A stretch of DNA of 64,000 bases from UBA6249 sp043808425 (GTDB lineage Bacteria > Omnitrophota > Gorgyraeia > Gygaellales > Profunditerraquicolaceae): NCBI GenBank assembly GCA_043808425.1, contig JAZDEW010000064.1, positions 17,065 to 81,064 of the forward strand, read 5' to 3'. Of the stretch, positions 35,981 through 45,032 are shown piece after piece (position 1 is the stretch's first letter; the number at the start of each line of letters is the position of its first letter). Under the pieces are notes generated by a model. It saw only the letters and a list, made by a program, of their open reading frames with translations. It did not search any database and was not told the origin of the DNA. The position numbers were made by a program, and so were the translations under genes.

Positions 35981-36304
35981 TTATTCTCGACGATAGATAA
36001 TGTTTAATTTGGACACGAGTGCTCTTTCATATATGATCCTTCCCTTAGATAAAATCCTTTTCTGGAAATGTTCTCTGATGTCGTCAAAATCGACCATATC
36101 AACTTCATCATCTACCGCCATAGAGATTCTTCCATAATATTTAAAAAAGTCCTTAGCCTCAATTCCTTCTACCGCTATATCAATATCATTAGCCGTCTCA
36201 ACGCTTTCCAGGCATGAGCCAAACAAAAATACTTTTTTCACATCAAACTCTTTGCTAATTTCTCCTATTTTAATCAATTCATTATCTAAAATTTCTTTTT
36301 TCAT
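35981..36304 (-). CDS. minimal nucleotidyltransferase (MNT, pol-beta fold)
   Basis: 107 residues. The catalytic motif is G29-S30 then D40-x-D42 (LFGSCLESVETANDIDIAVEG), with a third acidic region DMVDFDD near 72-79. It matches the MNT proteins of HEPN/MNT toxin-antitoxin pairs, which AMPylate or otherwise modify a HEPN partner. No HEPN gene is visible on either side, so it appears orphaned, or the partner is unrecognised. SD is AGAGGGG. Confidence 0.75.
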   Translation of the reverse strand: MKKEILDNELIKIGEISKEFDVKKVFLFGSCLESVETANDIDIAVEGIEAKDFFKYYGRISMAVDDEVDMVDFDDIREHFQKRILSKGRIIYERALVSKLNIIYRRE

Positions 36305-36376
36305 TACCTACCCCTCTCTTTTAACAAGGCCGTTTCTATTTTACCTTTGGTCAAAAACTATGCTAACTTTCTTCAT

Positions 36377-38833
36377 TTATTTAAAAATATCTAAAAAAAA
36401 CCGGCCGGCCTGAACTATTTTTTTTATTGTCTCATCATCGGGTAATGGAATTTGAAGCGCCGGTTTCCCGGTTGCTTCATCTTTTTTTATTTTAATTCCA
36501 AAAGGAGGCTGCGTATCTGATAAAACCGATTCTTCCTTGGTATCGCTGTCAAGCTGTTTAAGCATCTTACCCAAAAAAGAAATCCCGGCTTCTAAAAAAT
36601 TCCGCGCGGCTTCTCTAACAAACACGGGTTCCTGGGAAAAAGTTTTCTTGGCCTCTTCTTTTTGGCTATCTTCCTCTATAACCTCTTCGCGCGCCGCCTG
36701 TTCATCTTTTATTACTTCTTCAAACCCACCCCGCGAAACTTTCTCTTCTATCTTAGGTATACCCTCCGCGGCAGTCTCGACTGTTTTAATAAACTGATTA
36801 AAACGAGACGTTCCCATAAACACTTCATTCTCTCCATTATCAAGTATGCCGGAAAACATGGAACGTTTAAATTTAAGAAGCGACAACATTCCCTGTTCGA
36901 TAGAACCTTCGGTAATAAAATTAATCACCCTGACACAACGTTTTTGCCCTATGCGGTGAACACGGCAGATACGCTGCTCCAAAACCGCAGGGTTCCACGG
37001 TAAATCCAGATTAATAACCGTGGACGCGTTTTGCAGGTTAAGCCCCAGCCCGCCTGCCTCTGTTGATAAAAATACGCGGCAATTAGAATCTTCTTTAAAC
37101 CTGCTGATAAGTTCTCCTCGTTTATTACCCGGCACGCCTCCGTGGAGCCAGACGTATTTCCAACCACGCGCGTTCATCATCGCCATAACGAGTTCAAACA
37201 TCCGAATCCATTGTGAAAAAATCACTACTTTAGCGCCGCGATCTTCCAATAAATCTTGCAGTTGTATTTCTAATTCGCCAATTTTATTGCCGCTTCTTTT
37301 ATTTAAGCCGATCAAATACGTATCGTCGCTAACCATTCTCATATTTTGCAGAGCCATCATCAGGCGCTGTTTATCCTCTTCGCTCAAAAACTTATACCGT
37401 TTCCATTTATTCACAATCCGGGCGGTAATCTCCCTGTTTTCTTCATGAATGGCAGACTGTTCGGCAGTCATTGCCACAAAATACTCTTTTTCTATTCGCC
37501 CGGGAAGCTGCGCTAAAACTTCTTTTTTCCTCCGGCGTATCAAAATAGGCCTTAATGATTCTCCTAATTTATTAAGATTGCGATATCCAATCGCCCGCCC
37601 TGTTTCATCTATTATTTCGTGCGTATGCCGAAAACGAAAAAGCGGCCCTAAATGGTGCTTATCAATAAATCCGACAATAGAATGTAATTCTTCTAATCTG
37701 TTTTCCAGCGGCGTTCCGGTAAGGACAATCGCGTAAGGAGAGTAGATTTTTTTTACTGATTTGGCTAACCGCGTCCTCCAGTTTTTAATGCGCTGCGCCT
37801 CATCAAGTATTATAATATCCGGCTTCCATCCTTCAATAGCCTTAATATCGCGATGGATCACGTCATAATTGGTAATCTTAAAAAAACTCTCTTGCTTATA
37901 CAATAATTGTCTTTTAGATAATAAGCCCTGAACCACTTGAACAGAACGATGACTAAATCGCTGGATCTCTTTCTCCCATTGATGTTTTAAACTGGTAGGG
38001 CAAATAATCAGCGCCTTTTCAATTCCAAAACAATCAGCCATAATTTCACTCGCCGCAATAGCCTGCAATGTTTTGCCCAGCCCCATATCATCCGCTATTA
38101 TGCATCTGCCGGCTATTGCCGCGAATAACGCCCCTTCTTTTTGATAAGGGTATAATTTCGCCTTTAGTAAATCTCCAAACGCGGCGTCTTGTCCGCCCCG
38201 CGGAAACTTTTTCTCAACGCGCTTTCTGCGGATATCCGCGTCTTTGGCCATAGCGATAAATAATAACGCGTCTTCATGATAGCGGACATCATCATCTAAC
38301 AAATCCACCTGTTTAACAAATTCATCAAAATGCTGCAAGCCCTCCGCGATTAGAAAGCCCTCGTGATCGAAAAATTGGTTAACTAATTTCTTAAGCGGAT
38401 TACTAACGCGCCGCCCCATAGAAAAGGCAACGCGGCGCCTAAGCCCATACCTCAAGGTAACAAAGGAATATTCCGGGACATAACCTTCTTTAAGTATCTT
38501 TTTTGCCCCCTTTTTTCTTCGTAATCTGCGTAAAAGGTATTCGATATGCTTACAGGTCCCTAATGTATTTACGGAATAATCAGGGCAAGAACAATAATTA
38601 ACCCCTAATTTCTCTCCCCAAATTACAACTCGATAGGCCCTTTCTGTTTTGAGATTAGTTAGTTCAAATGTTGAAAAAATTAGATCCGCGCCGATATTTT
38701 TTACCCGATAAGCCTCATCTTGAGCAATCTGCCGCCTAAGTAGAATCTGCCATTCTTCTAAAGATAATTCCTTAGGTTTTACTGTATGCGAAAACCTTTT
38801 TATTACTTTTTTACTTTTTTTCTTTGTGGACAT
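36377..38833 (-). CDS. SWIM zinc-finger SNF2-family helicase
   Basis: 818 residues. An N-terminal SWIM motif (C81-x-C83-x10-C94-x-H96) precedes a SNF2 motor. Walker A is DDMGLGKT (248-255), Walker B DEAQ (344-347), and motif VI QRICRVHRIGQ. SWIM-SNF2 proteins act on DNA; many sit in defence or repair islands. A charged C-terminal extension (about 690-818) ends in PPFGIKIKKDEATGKPALQI and a helical tail I do not recognise. It may be co-inherited with the restriction genes upstream but is separated from them by a repeat. Confidence 0.88.
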   Translation of the reverse strand: MSTKKKSKKVIKRFSHTVKPKELSLEEWQILLRRQIAQDEAYRVKNIGADLIFSTFELTNLKTERAYRVVIWGEKLGVNYCSCPDYSVNTLGTCKHIEYLLRRLRRKKGAKKILKEGYVPEYSFVTLRYGLRRRVAFSMGRRVSNPLKKLVNQFFDHEGFLIAEGLQHFDEFVKQVDLLDDDVRYHEDALLFIAMAKDADIRRKRVEKKFPRGGQDAAFGDLLKAKLYPYQKEGALFAAIAGRCIIADDMGLGKTLQAIAASEIMADCFGIEKALIICPTSLKHQWEKEIQRFSHRSVQVVQGLLSKRQLLYKQESFFKITNYDVIHRDIKAIEGWKPDIIILDEAQRIKNWRTRLAKSVKKIYSPYAIVLTGTPLENRLEELHSIVGFIDKHHLGPLFRFRHTHEIIDETGRAIGYRNLNKLGESLRPILIRRRKKEVLAQLPGRIEKEYFVAMTAEQSAIHEENREITARIVNKWKRYKFLSEEDKQRLMMALQNMRMVSDDTYLIGLNKRSGNKIGELEIQLQDLLEDRGAKVVIFSQWIRMFELVMAMMNARGWKYVWLHGGVPGNKRGELISRFKEDSNCRVFLSTEAGGLGLNLQNASTVINLDLPWNPAVLEQRICRVHRIGQKRCVRVINFITEGSIEQGMLSLLKFKRSMFSGILDNGENEVFMGTSRFNQFIKTVETAAEGIPKIEEKVSRGGFEEVIKDEQAAREEVIEEDSQKEEAKKTFSQEPVFVREAARNFLEAGISFLGKMLKQLDSDTKEESVLSDTQPPFGIKIKKDEATGKPALQIPLPDDETIKKIVQAGRFFLDIFK

Positions 38834-38950
38834 AAATCTACACTCACTTCCCCGCGCTGCTCCCTCTTCGTTCTTTATTAGCCATACTTTACACCTTGAT
38901 CCCTATCCGATAAGTCCTCAAGCTTACCGCGAAACTTCTTATCAAGTGAC

Positions 38951-39061
38951 TGTTGCGAAATGCAATTTGTGGCGTCATTCTGAGGCCGGAGGCCGAAGAA
39001 TCTCGACGCTGATAAGATCCTTCGCTTCGCTCAGGATGACGAAAATTTGTATTTCGCAACA
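38951..39061. repeat. palindromic repeat element with terminal inverted repeats
   Basis: In the 318-bp gap between res and the SNF2 gene, TGTTGCGAAATGCAA...GGCGTCATTCTGA at the left mirrors TCAGGATGACG...TTGTATTTCGCAACA at the right. The core holds GAAGAATCTC and GATCCTTCGCTTCGCTCAG, matching the widespread GTCATTCTGA-type genomic repeat. An overlapping short ORF that reads RHPERSEGS is the usual false translation of this repeat. No gene is supported in the gap. Confidence 0.7.
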
Positions 39062-39151
39062 ATCCCATCAAAAACCCTATTGTCACAAAAATATTCTATA
39101 AATTCGGAATAACTATTCGGACTCAAAAAGCGAAAGAAGTATTCCCTATTA

Positions 39152-41929
39152 TTAACTCAATAATTGCTTAGTGAAAATTTCTTCAAAAACTTGTTCTTTT
39201 TCTTTATTAAATAATGGCAATCCGATTAATTTATAATCCTTATTTTCCGCTTTCAGCAAATTTCCATTACTATATTTATCCGTAATTTGTTGTAAAAATT
39301 CTTCTTTCCAGCCTTCTTTGCTCTCTTTAAATCCGTTTTTTTTATCCGCAAATTGTCCGCCTTTCGGTTCAATAAAAATTTGATAGTATAAATTGCCTTT
39401 TTTGCCTTTCAAAAACAGCAAAAAGTCCGGCTCAAATCCGCGCCCCTGCTCAAAGTCATAAATTTTATATATTTCTTCATTTCGAAGCAAATAAACCTCA
39501 TTATATTTCTCTTCTAAATTTCCAATTCTATCCTTTAAAAATTCAAGTAAACCAATTTCTTCACTTGTTCCAACAAAACCATCCAGCACATACCATTTAT
39601 TTTTCAATACTTCGTTTTCATAACTTTTGCTATACTTTTCTATATTTATACTTTTTTCTTTTGGCTCGCCAAACAAATCCTCAAAAGAAAAAGATTCAAA
39701 TTTTTCTGTTCCTTTATATGGATTAGCGATTTCTTTAAGCTTTCTTGCAAATTCATCAAAAAACCCCAGTAATAATTCCAGCTTTTCTTCATTACTAATA
39801 TCGCTTAAATCGTTTTTATCTTTTGGGGCAATTATATTGATCTTAAAATTGCCAATAAAATTATCCGTAAAGATTTCATCAATACTGTTTAAGCTCAATT
39901 CATTCTGTAAATTTTCAAACCGCAAAAGCGACAAATCTTTTGCCGCCTTTTTATTGATTGCTTTCGCGATGATATGCTTTTCAAAATCTTTAAGTTTTTT
40001 ACTAATTGTTTTACTGCCTTTTGATAAACTTTCCGTGAGAATTTCATCTTTCTCTCTATCTAAGATAACCTGCTGTTCTTTCATTGCGAACTTTCTCGTT
40101 TTATATTCAAAAACAAACTCTTTTTCCAGCTCAGCCAATGTCATTTTTCTTTTTACCGGATTGTCCTTTTTTTCGTTTTTCCAGACTTTTATTTCTTTGA
40201 AAAAATCGCTTTGCTTAAATTCATCTTTTAGCGCGAATTTCTTTATCTGGCGATTCTCTTGAATAAATCCTTTATTTTTAAGCTCTCTTTTTAATTCGTC
40301 AAGATAATGCGAATCATCATCACTATGATAATAAAATTCTTCCAATACTCTAAGCGGATTTTCCAAATCATTATCAAATTTTCTTTTGTTTTTCTCGCAC
40401 TCATTATAGGCAAAAGGAAAATAACGCACGCCTCTGCCGATTAGCTGAATTTCTTGTACAGTCGCCTCTCCGGCTTTTCTTTTTCCGGTGCTTTTTTCTT
40501 TTCCTTCATCGCGCCCTTCGTAAAGCCTGACAATATCAAAAAGATTCAATACATCCCATCCTTCTGTTAACCGTTTTACCGTAAAAACCGCGCGAATATG
40601 ATTATTTTTATCTTCCAAACTATTCAGCAATTGATCCTGCTCTTCTGTCGTCCTCTCCTTAGTAATTGCCTTATTGTCTTTTGAATTGGTTATAATACAA
40701 TTTCTTTCGGCAAACTCGTCTTTAATATAGTTCACGATTTTGCTAATGCTTTTTTTATCATTAATAAACTTAAGCATTTGCTTAACCCTGCTTCTGCCTT
40801 GCTCATATACCTTAGTTGAATTTGAATCATCTTGTTTTATGCTATTTTCAATGTTTTTTAAAAAATCAAAATCAGCCGGTTTTAATTCGGCAATTAGAGA
40901 TATAAATTCTTGATAATCATTTTTTGATTCTTCAATAAATTTGCTTCTAAAAAGTATTACCGGCTTGAAATTAGCAATCTTGTTTTTAAGCGCGATTTGA
41001 TGGCGATACCAGTTAAAAAGCAAGGCGAGCAAGATCTTTTCTTTCTTTTTCAGCGAAGTTGAAACAAGGTTTATTTCTTTGGTATAGCCGGCTCTAAGAA
41101 AGTCAACGAGTTCAAATTTATAAATTGTTTTAGGACGGTATTTTTCTATAACATCCACGTTTTGCGGTATTGTCGCGGTGAATTCCAATAAAACATTTCT
41201 ATTCTCAATATCTTGCTTATTCTTACCTCTTTTTAGGATTTTATTAATTATTGTATTTTCCCAGCTTTTCTCAATATCTTTTTCGCTGGCACTTTCCTTC
41301 AATTCCAAAGGTAAATCCAATTCAGCCTGCCCGTTTCTCATTGTTGAAGCGTTAAGATGATGCGCTTCGTCGCCAATCATTACCAAATCTTTTTTCTGCA
41401 AATCGAAAAGCGTCACTTCGTTTTCTTTAGCCAAATAAACCGCGTTATGAAGCTTGTGAATTGAAGTAAATTTTATCTGAATATCGTCCGTGCTGTCAAA
41501 AGTCTCCACTTTGCGGATATTGATGGTTCTATCTTCAATCACGATATTTTGACGAAAAATGTATTTGGTGTGATTTTTATTGATAAAATTATTTTCCGTC
41601 TTATCTACGATATTGTTTTGATTAACAAAGAAAATAAAATACCTGCGGCCTTTTTTGTAGTAATACAAAATCAACGCCGCCATCAGCATGGTTTTGCCGG
41701 TGCCGGTCGCCATATTAAACATCAGATGCGTCGGCTCAAAATTATTCTCTTTTACTTTGATCTTTTCCCAAATTAAAAAACTTTCCAACGCTTCTTTCTG
41801 CCATTGCCACAAAGAATGCCGGATATTTTCCGCGATAAAAACCGGTATCTGCACATCCTGCTTGGTAATACCCAAGTTAAAAGCTTCATCTCTAACTTGA
41901 CCGGATAAATCCCTGCTTAAATCATACAT
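39152..41929 (-). CDS. res: type III restriction endonuclease subunit Res
   Basis: 925 residues. The SF2 motor has Walker A ATGTGKT (74-80), GDEAHHLNAST (DEAH 187-190), and VIQLIGRGVRYFPF as motif VI. The C-terminal nuclease domain carries GFEPDFLLFLKGKKGNLYYQIFIEPKGGQ, a PD-ExK-like arrangement. Known role: ATP-dependent cleavage of unmethylated DNA, needing Mod. RhuM sits between mod and res rather than res following mod directly. Base use is more AT-rich than the housekeeping genes, consistent with horizontal acquisition. Confidence 0.92.
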   Translation of the reverse strand: MYDLSRDLSGQVRDEAFNLGITKQDVQIPVFIAENIRHSLWQWQKEALESFLIWEKIKVKENNFEPTHLMFNMATGTGKTMLMAALILYYYKKGRRYFIFFVNQNNIVDKTENNFINKNHTKYIFRQNIVIEDRTINIRKVETFDSTDDIQIKFTSIHKLHNAVYLAKENEVTLFDLQKKDLVMIGDEAHHLNASTMRNGQAELDLPLELKESASEKDIEKSWENTIINKILKRGKNKQDIENRNVLLEFTATIPQNVDVIEKYRPKTIYKFELVDFLRAGYTKEINLVSTSLKKKEKILLALLFNWYRHQIALKNKIANFKPVILFRSKFIEESKNDYQEFISLIAELKPADFDFLKNIENSIKQDDSNSTKVYEQGRSRVKQMLKFINDKKSISKIVNYIKDEFAERNCIITNSKDNKAITKERTTEEQDQLLNSLEDKNNHIRAVFTVKRLTEGWDVLNLFDIVRLYEGRDEGKEKSTGKRKAGEATVQEIQLIGRGVRYFPFAYNECEKNKRKFDNDLENPLRVLEEFYYHSDDDSHYLDELKRELKNKGFIQENRQIKKFALKDEFKQSDFFKEIKVWKNEKKDNPVKRKMTLAELEKEFVFEYKTRKFAMKEQQVILDREKDEILTESLSKGSKTISKKLKDFEKHIIAKAINKKAAKDLSLLRFENLQNELSLNSIDEIFTDNFIGNFKINIIAPKDKNDLSDISNEEKLELLLGFFDEFARKLKEIANPYKGTEKFESFSFEDLFGEPKEKSINIEKYSKSYENEVLKNKWYVLDGFVGTSEEIGLLEFLKDRIGNLEEKYNEVYLLRNEEIYKIYDFEQGRGFEPDFLLFLKGKKGNLYYQIFIEPKGGQFADKKNGFKESKEGWKEEFLQQITDKYSNGNLLKAENKDYKLIGLPLFNKEKEQVFEEIFTKQLLS

Positions 41930-41955
41930 ATTATTTGGGGTTATAAAATTTTCGC

Positions 41956-43008
41956 TTAAGGCAATATCCTCTTTTGAGATTCGGTATTTTTTAAAAGTTT
42001 TTTTACTTCACGATCAAAATCAGAAACAAAAAGTTTGTCTTGAACCGGTTTGTATTTCTCGAATTCGCTTTCCGCGAAAGATTTAGCTATTTCTGCCGTT
42101 ACTTTTCCCGCGTTTTCCAAAATTTTCGCATCGTTAAATTTCAGAAAAGCGTTTAATTTTCCTGACCAGTCCCGCATTGTCATGGGTATCCCTTTTTCCG
42201 CTTGGTATTCGGCATAATCAAGATACATAGTTACAATTCTGTTTAAAAATTTTATTTCTTTTTCATTAAGATAATTTTTGGCAATTACCACATCGGATTT
42301 TAGAATTTTCCCGTCCGCTGATTTTTTCCAAGTAGTAAGCCCCATATAGTCTTTAGTGTGATTGGCGCGATTGACAATAACTTCCGCCGCCGTGTGCCCA
42401 TGCGTGGCAAAATGAAGTTTGTTTTGAACTGTGGCAAAAAAATCTTTGGTCGTTGGAGACCGTAAATCATAATCAATTGCAGTTACATAAATATCTGTAA
42501 TTTGTTGATAAAAATTTCTTTCACTCTCGCGAATATCGCGAATTTCAAGTATCAAATCTTTGAAATACTGCTTACTTAAATATGCTCCATTTTTTAATCT
42601 CACATCGTCAAGAACATATCCCCGAATAGCGTAATCTTTCAAAACTTGAGTAGCCCACCGTCTAAAATCTACTGCCTTTGAGGAATTAATTCTGTATCCA
42701 AGAGCGATAATAATTTCTAAATTATAATAGTCAACCGCTCTTTTTATCTGCCTATCTCCTTCTTTTTGAACTGTTTCCAAAATGGAAATAGTTGCTTTTT
42801 TTGACAATTCTCCTTCATCGTAAATATTTTTTAAATGTTTGGAAATAGCCGGAATATTCACGTCAAAAAGTTTTGCGATAAGTTTTTGAGTAAGCCAAAT
42901 ATTTTCATCGTAAATTCTCACTTCAATGCCATTCTCTTCGGCTTGAGATGTGAAAATAAGAAATTCCGCGGTAGAATTACGAATTATAAGTTTTTTATCT
43001 TTTGCCAT
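41956..43008 (-). CDS. RhuM-family protein
   Basis: 350 residues. An N-terminal DNA-binding-like part has VRIYDENIWLTQKLIAKLFDVNIPAISKHLKNI, followed by YYNLEIIIALGYRINSSKAVDFRRWATQVLKDY, the hallmark of RhuM proteins. The C-terminal half holds IYVTAIDYD, KLHFATHGHTAAEVI and NEKEIKFLNRIVTMYLDYAE. RhuM was named from Salmonella pathogenicity island 3 and is widespread on mobile and defence islands, but its biochemistry is unsettled. Its place between mod and res suggests a role tied to restriction. Confidence 0.88.
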   Translation of the reverse strand: MAKDKKLIIRNSTAEFLIFTSQAEENGIEVRIYDENIWLTQKLIAKLFDVNIPAISKHLKNIYDEGELSKKATISILETVQKEGDRQIKRAVDYYNLEIIIALGYRINSSKAVDFRRWATQVLKDYAIRGYVLDDVRLKNGAYLSKQYFKDLILEIRDIRESERNFYQQITDIYVTAIDYDLRSPTTKDFFATVQNKLHFATHGHTAAEVIVNRANHTKDYMGLTTWKKSADGKILKSDVVIAKNYLNEKEIKFLNRIVTMYLDYAEYQAEKGIPMTMRDWSGKLNAFLKFNDAKILENAGKVTAEIAKSFAESEFEKYKPVQDKLFVSDFDREVKKLLKNTESQKRILP

Positions 43009-43016
43009 AATTATAT

Positions 43017-45023
43017 CTAACGGGGTAAATAAAATTCTTCGCTTAAAGCGATATCTGCTTTGGAAAGATTATATTTTTTATCCGCTCGCTCGCTAAAATT
43101 CACATACATTTGGTTCAGATCCAACATTTCCACAAAAAGTTTTTTCTGTTTGTCCAAACCCAGCTTTTTAAATTCTTCCTCTTTAACGCTTTCTTGGAAT
43201 TTTTTAATTTCAACATTGTAATTGATAAAATATCGTTCATAAAGCTCATCAAATAATTTTTCCAATTCGCTTAAATTCTTGGCTTTCAAAATTCTCTCTT
43301 TGGCTTCTTCGTTCCATTTGGCAATTTCAAGATATACAAAATCCCCAGCCTTATTGTTTTCAATAACTTTTTTAACCCGTTCTTTTGTCACTGTATCAAC
43401 ATAGTGCATTTGCTCGCACAAAATAAACTGCCGGTTTCCGCCATCTTCTTTGTTTAATTCTAAAACCGCGTGAGCGGTGGTTCCGCTTCCAGCAAAAAAA
43501 TCAAGAACAATATCTTCTTTACCTCGCTCTGTAACAATATCAATAGTATCTTTAACTGTATAAAGGGATTTAGGATAACTAAATAATTTATCTCCCGAAA
43601 AAATATTTTTCAATAGCATCGTACCATTTGCTGAAGCATCATATTTTGAATCAATCCATATCGTTTTTGGCTTTCTGCCATCCTTAATTCTATCCTTCAT
43701 ATAAATAACACATTTTCCAGTAGTTTTTTTACAAACCATATCACCTCTTTTAACAGCTTCTAAAAAAGATGGCCGTGTTTGTCTCCAAACTCGTTTTTTC
43801 CCAAGCTTATCAATTGGAAATATTTCAATGTATCCCGATTTTTTATCAAGAGCAAAAATATTATTTTTTTCATCAAAATATATTGGATAGTATGAATTCG
43901 GCCTTTCTTCTGGAGTAGAAGTTCCGCCACTTCGCCTAAACGGCAAAAGACGATAGTCCCCTGAATTATCTTTTTTATCAAAATCTAATTCTTGCTCTTT
44001 TGTTAATTTAAGAAAATTCAACGAAACCTGATCAATATCTTTCGCATAAAACATTGCGTACTCGTGTGAAGTCGCAAAATGCGTATTTGTAGTTCTGCCC
44101 CGTGGATTACTTTGCACAATAACCGTACCAACAAAATTTTCTCTTCCAAATACTTCGTCGCTTAAAATTTTCAAATGAGCTTGCTCAGAATCATCAATGG
44201 TAACAACAATTACTCCCTCGTCGCTCAATAATGTTTTTGCTATGTCCAATCGATTCTTAATAAAAGTCAGCCAAGAAGAGTGGTTAAAACTGTTATTATA
44301 GACAAAGGTATTATTTTCTCCTTCTGTATTATACGGCGGATCAATATAAATCAATTTTACTTTTCCAGCAAATTGCTCTTTTAAACAATGCAAGACAAGC
44401 AAATTATTGCCCTTGATAATCAAATTATCCTTAATCACGCCATTTTCATCGCGGCGAAAACCGAGATTGCCGCGGTCGCTATCGCTCCCTCGCAATGACA
44501 GCATAGAATGCTCGCCGTCTCTGTCTATTCGTTTAAAATTAGTAAATGCTTTGGGATCAAAAAGCCGGTCAATTTCATCTTTGGCTAAAACTTCATTAAA
44601 GAATACCTCGTTTCTTTTTTGATCTTCTTTGGTCATGCCGCCTTCCAACACACAATCCTTGAAAGGCCAATCCAAAACAACCTCTTCACGCTCGGAAAGA
44701 AGTTTATTGCCAACGCGTAAACCGATTTTATTTTGATATTGAGTATACGAATTATCCAGCTTATTTTCATCAATAAAAAATTTCAAATCATTATGTTTTA
44801 AAACAAAAACATCTTTAATCCTGATAAAAAACTTTTCTTTTATTTCTTTATCGCTAAGTAACAATTCAATAATTTTCTCATCCAGCTTATCAATCAAATC
44901 TTTCAAAAGAGTCTCGTTGATCTCTTTTTTTTCTTCATCCCAAAGCCGAGCGTCTTTTTTAAGTATTTTATACAGATTGTCTTTAAATTTGTTTCCCATA
45001 GTAAAATTTTCCCTTTTTTCCAT
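43017..45023 (-). CDS. mod: type III DNA-methyltransferase subunit Mod
   Basis: 668 residues. Catalytic motif IV is DPPY (228-231) in KLIYIDPPYNTEG, and the SAM motif I is FFAGSGT (509-515) in DIVLDFFAGSGTTAHAV. This order (DPPY before FxGxG) is the beta class of N6-adenine methyltransferases used by type III systems. Known role: methylates one strand of an asymmetric site and provides recognition for Res. The ATG at 45023 has no SD; ATG at 44997-44999 is an alternative. A mobile repeat is translated in frame as residues about 175-188. Confidence 0.92.
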   Translation of the reverse strand: MEKRENFTMGNKFKDNLYKILKKDARLWDEEKKEINETLLKDLIDKLDEKIIELLLSDKEIKEKFFIRIKDVFVLKHNDLKFFIDENKLDNSYTQYQNKIGLRVGNKLLSEREEVVLDWPFKDCVLEGGMTKEDQKRNEVFFNEVLAKDEIDRLFDPKAFTNFKRIDRDGEHSMLSLRGSDSDRGNLGFRRDENGVIKDNLIIKGNNLLVLHCLKEQFAGKVKLIYIDPPYNTEGENNTFVYNNSFNHSSWLTFIKNRLDIAKTLLSDEGVIVVTIDDSEQAHLKILSDEVFGRENFVGTVIVQSNPRGRTTNTHFATSHEYAMFYAKDIDQVSLNFLKLTKEQELDFDKKDNSGDYRLLPFRRSGGTSTPEERPNSYYPIYFDEKNNIFALDKKSGYIEIFPIDKLGKKRVWRQTRPSFLEAVKRGDMVCKKTTGKCVIYMKDRIKDGRKPKTIWIDSKYDASANGTMLLKNIFSGDKLFSYPKSLYTVKDTIDIVTERGKEDIVLDFFAGSGTTAHAVLELNKEDGGNRQFILCEQMHYVDTVTKERVKKVIENNKAGDFVYLEIAKWNEEAKERILKAKNLSELEKLFDELYERYFINYNVEIKKFQESVKEEEFKKLGLDKQKKLFVEMLDLNQMYVNFSERADKKYNLSKADIALSEEFYLPR
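44462..44501. repeat. Cys/Arg-type genomic repeat in frame inside mod
   Basis: Minus strand reads CTGTCATTGCGAGGGAGCGA then TAGCGACCGCGGCAATCTCG, a form of the widespread repeat GTCATTGCGAG...GCAATCTC. It is translated as LSLRGSDSDRGNLG between the pre-motif region and the conserved NLIIKGNNLL-KVKLIYIDPPY block. Confidence 0.75.
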
Positions 45024-45032
45024 AATATAATT

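Noticed and set aside
38889..39086. Minus-strand ORF reading RHPERSEGSYQRR
   Set aside because: It is the well-known false translation of the GTCATTCTGA-type genomic repeat, not a gene.
39627..40262. Plus-strand ORF of 211 codons opposite res
   Set aside because: It lies fully antisense to the Res helicase, which has clear motifs. Its Ser/Phe/Leu-rich composition is what the complement of Lys/Glu-rich codons gives.
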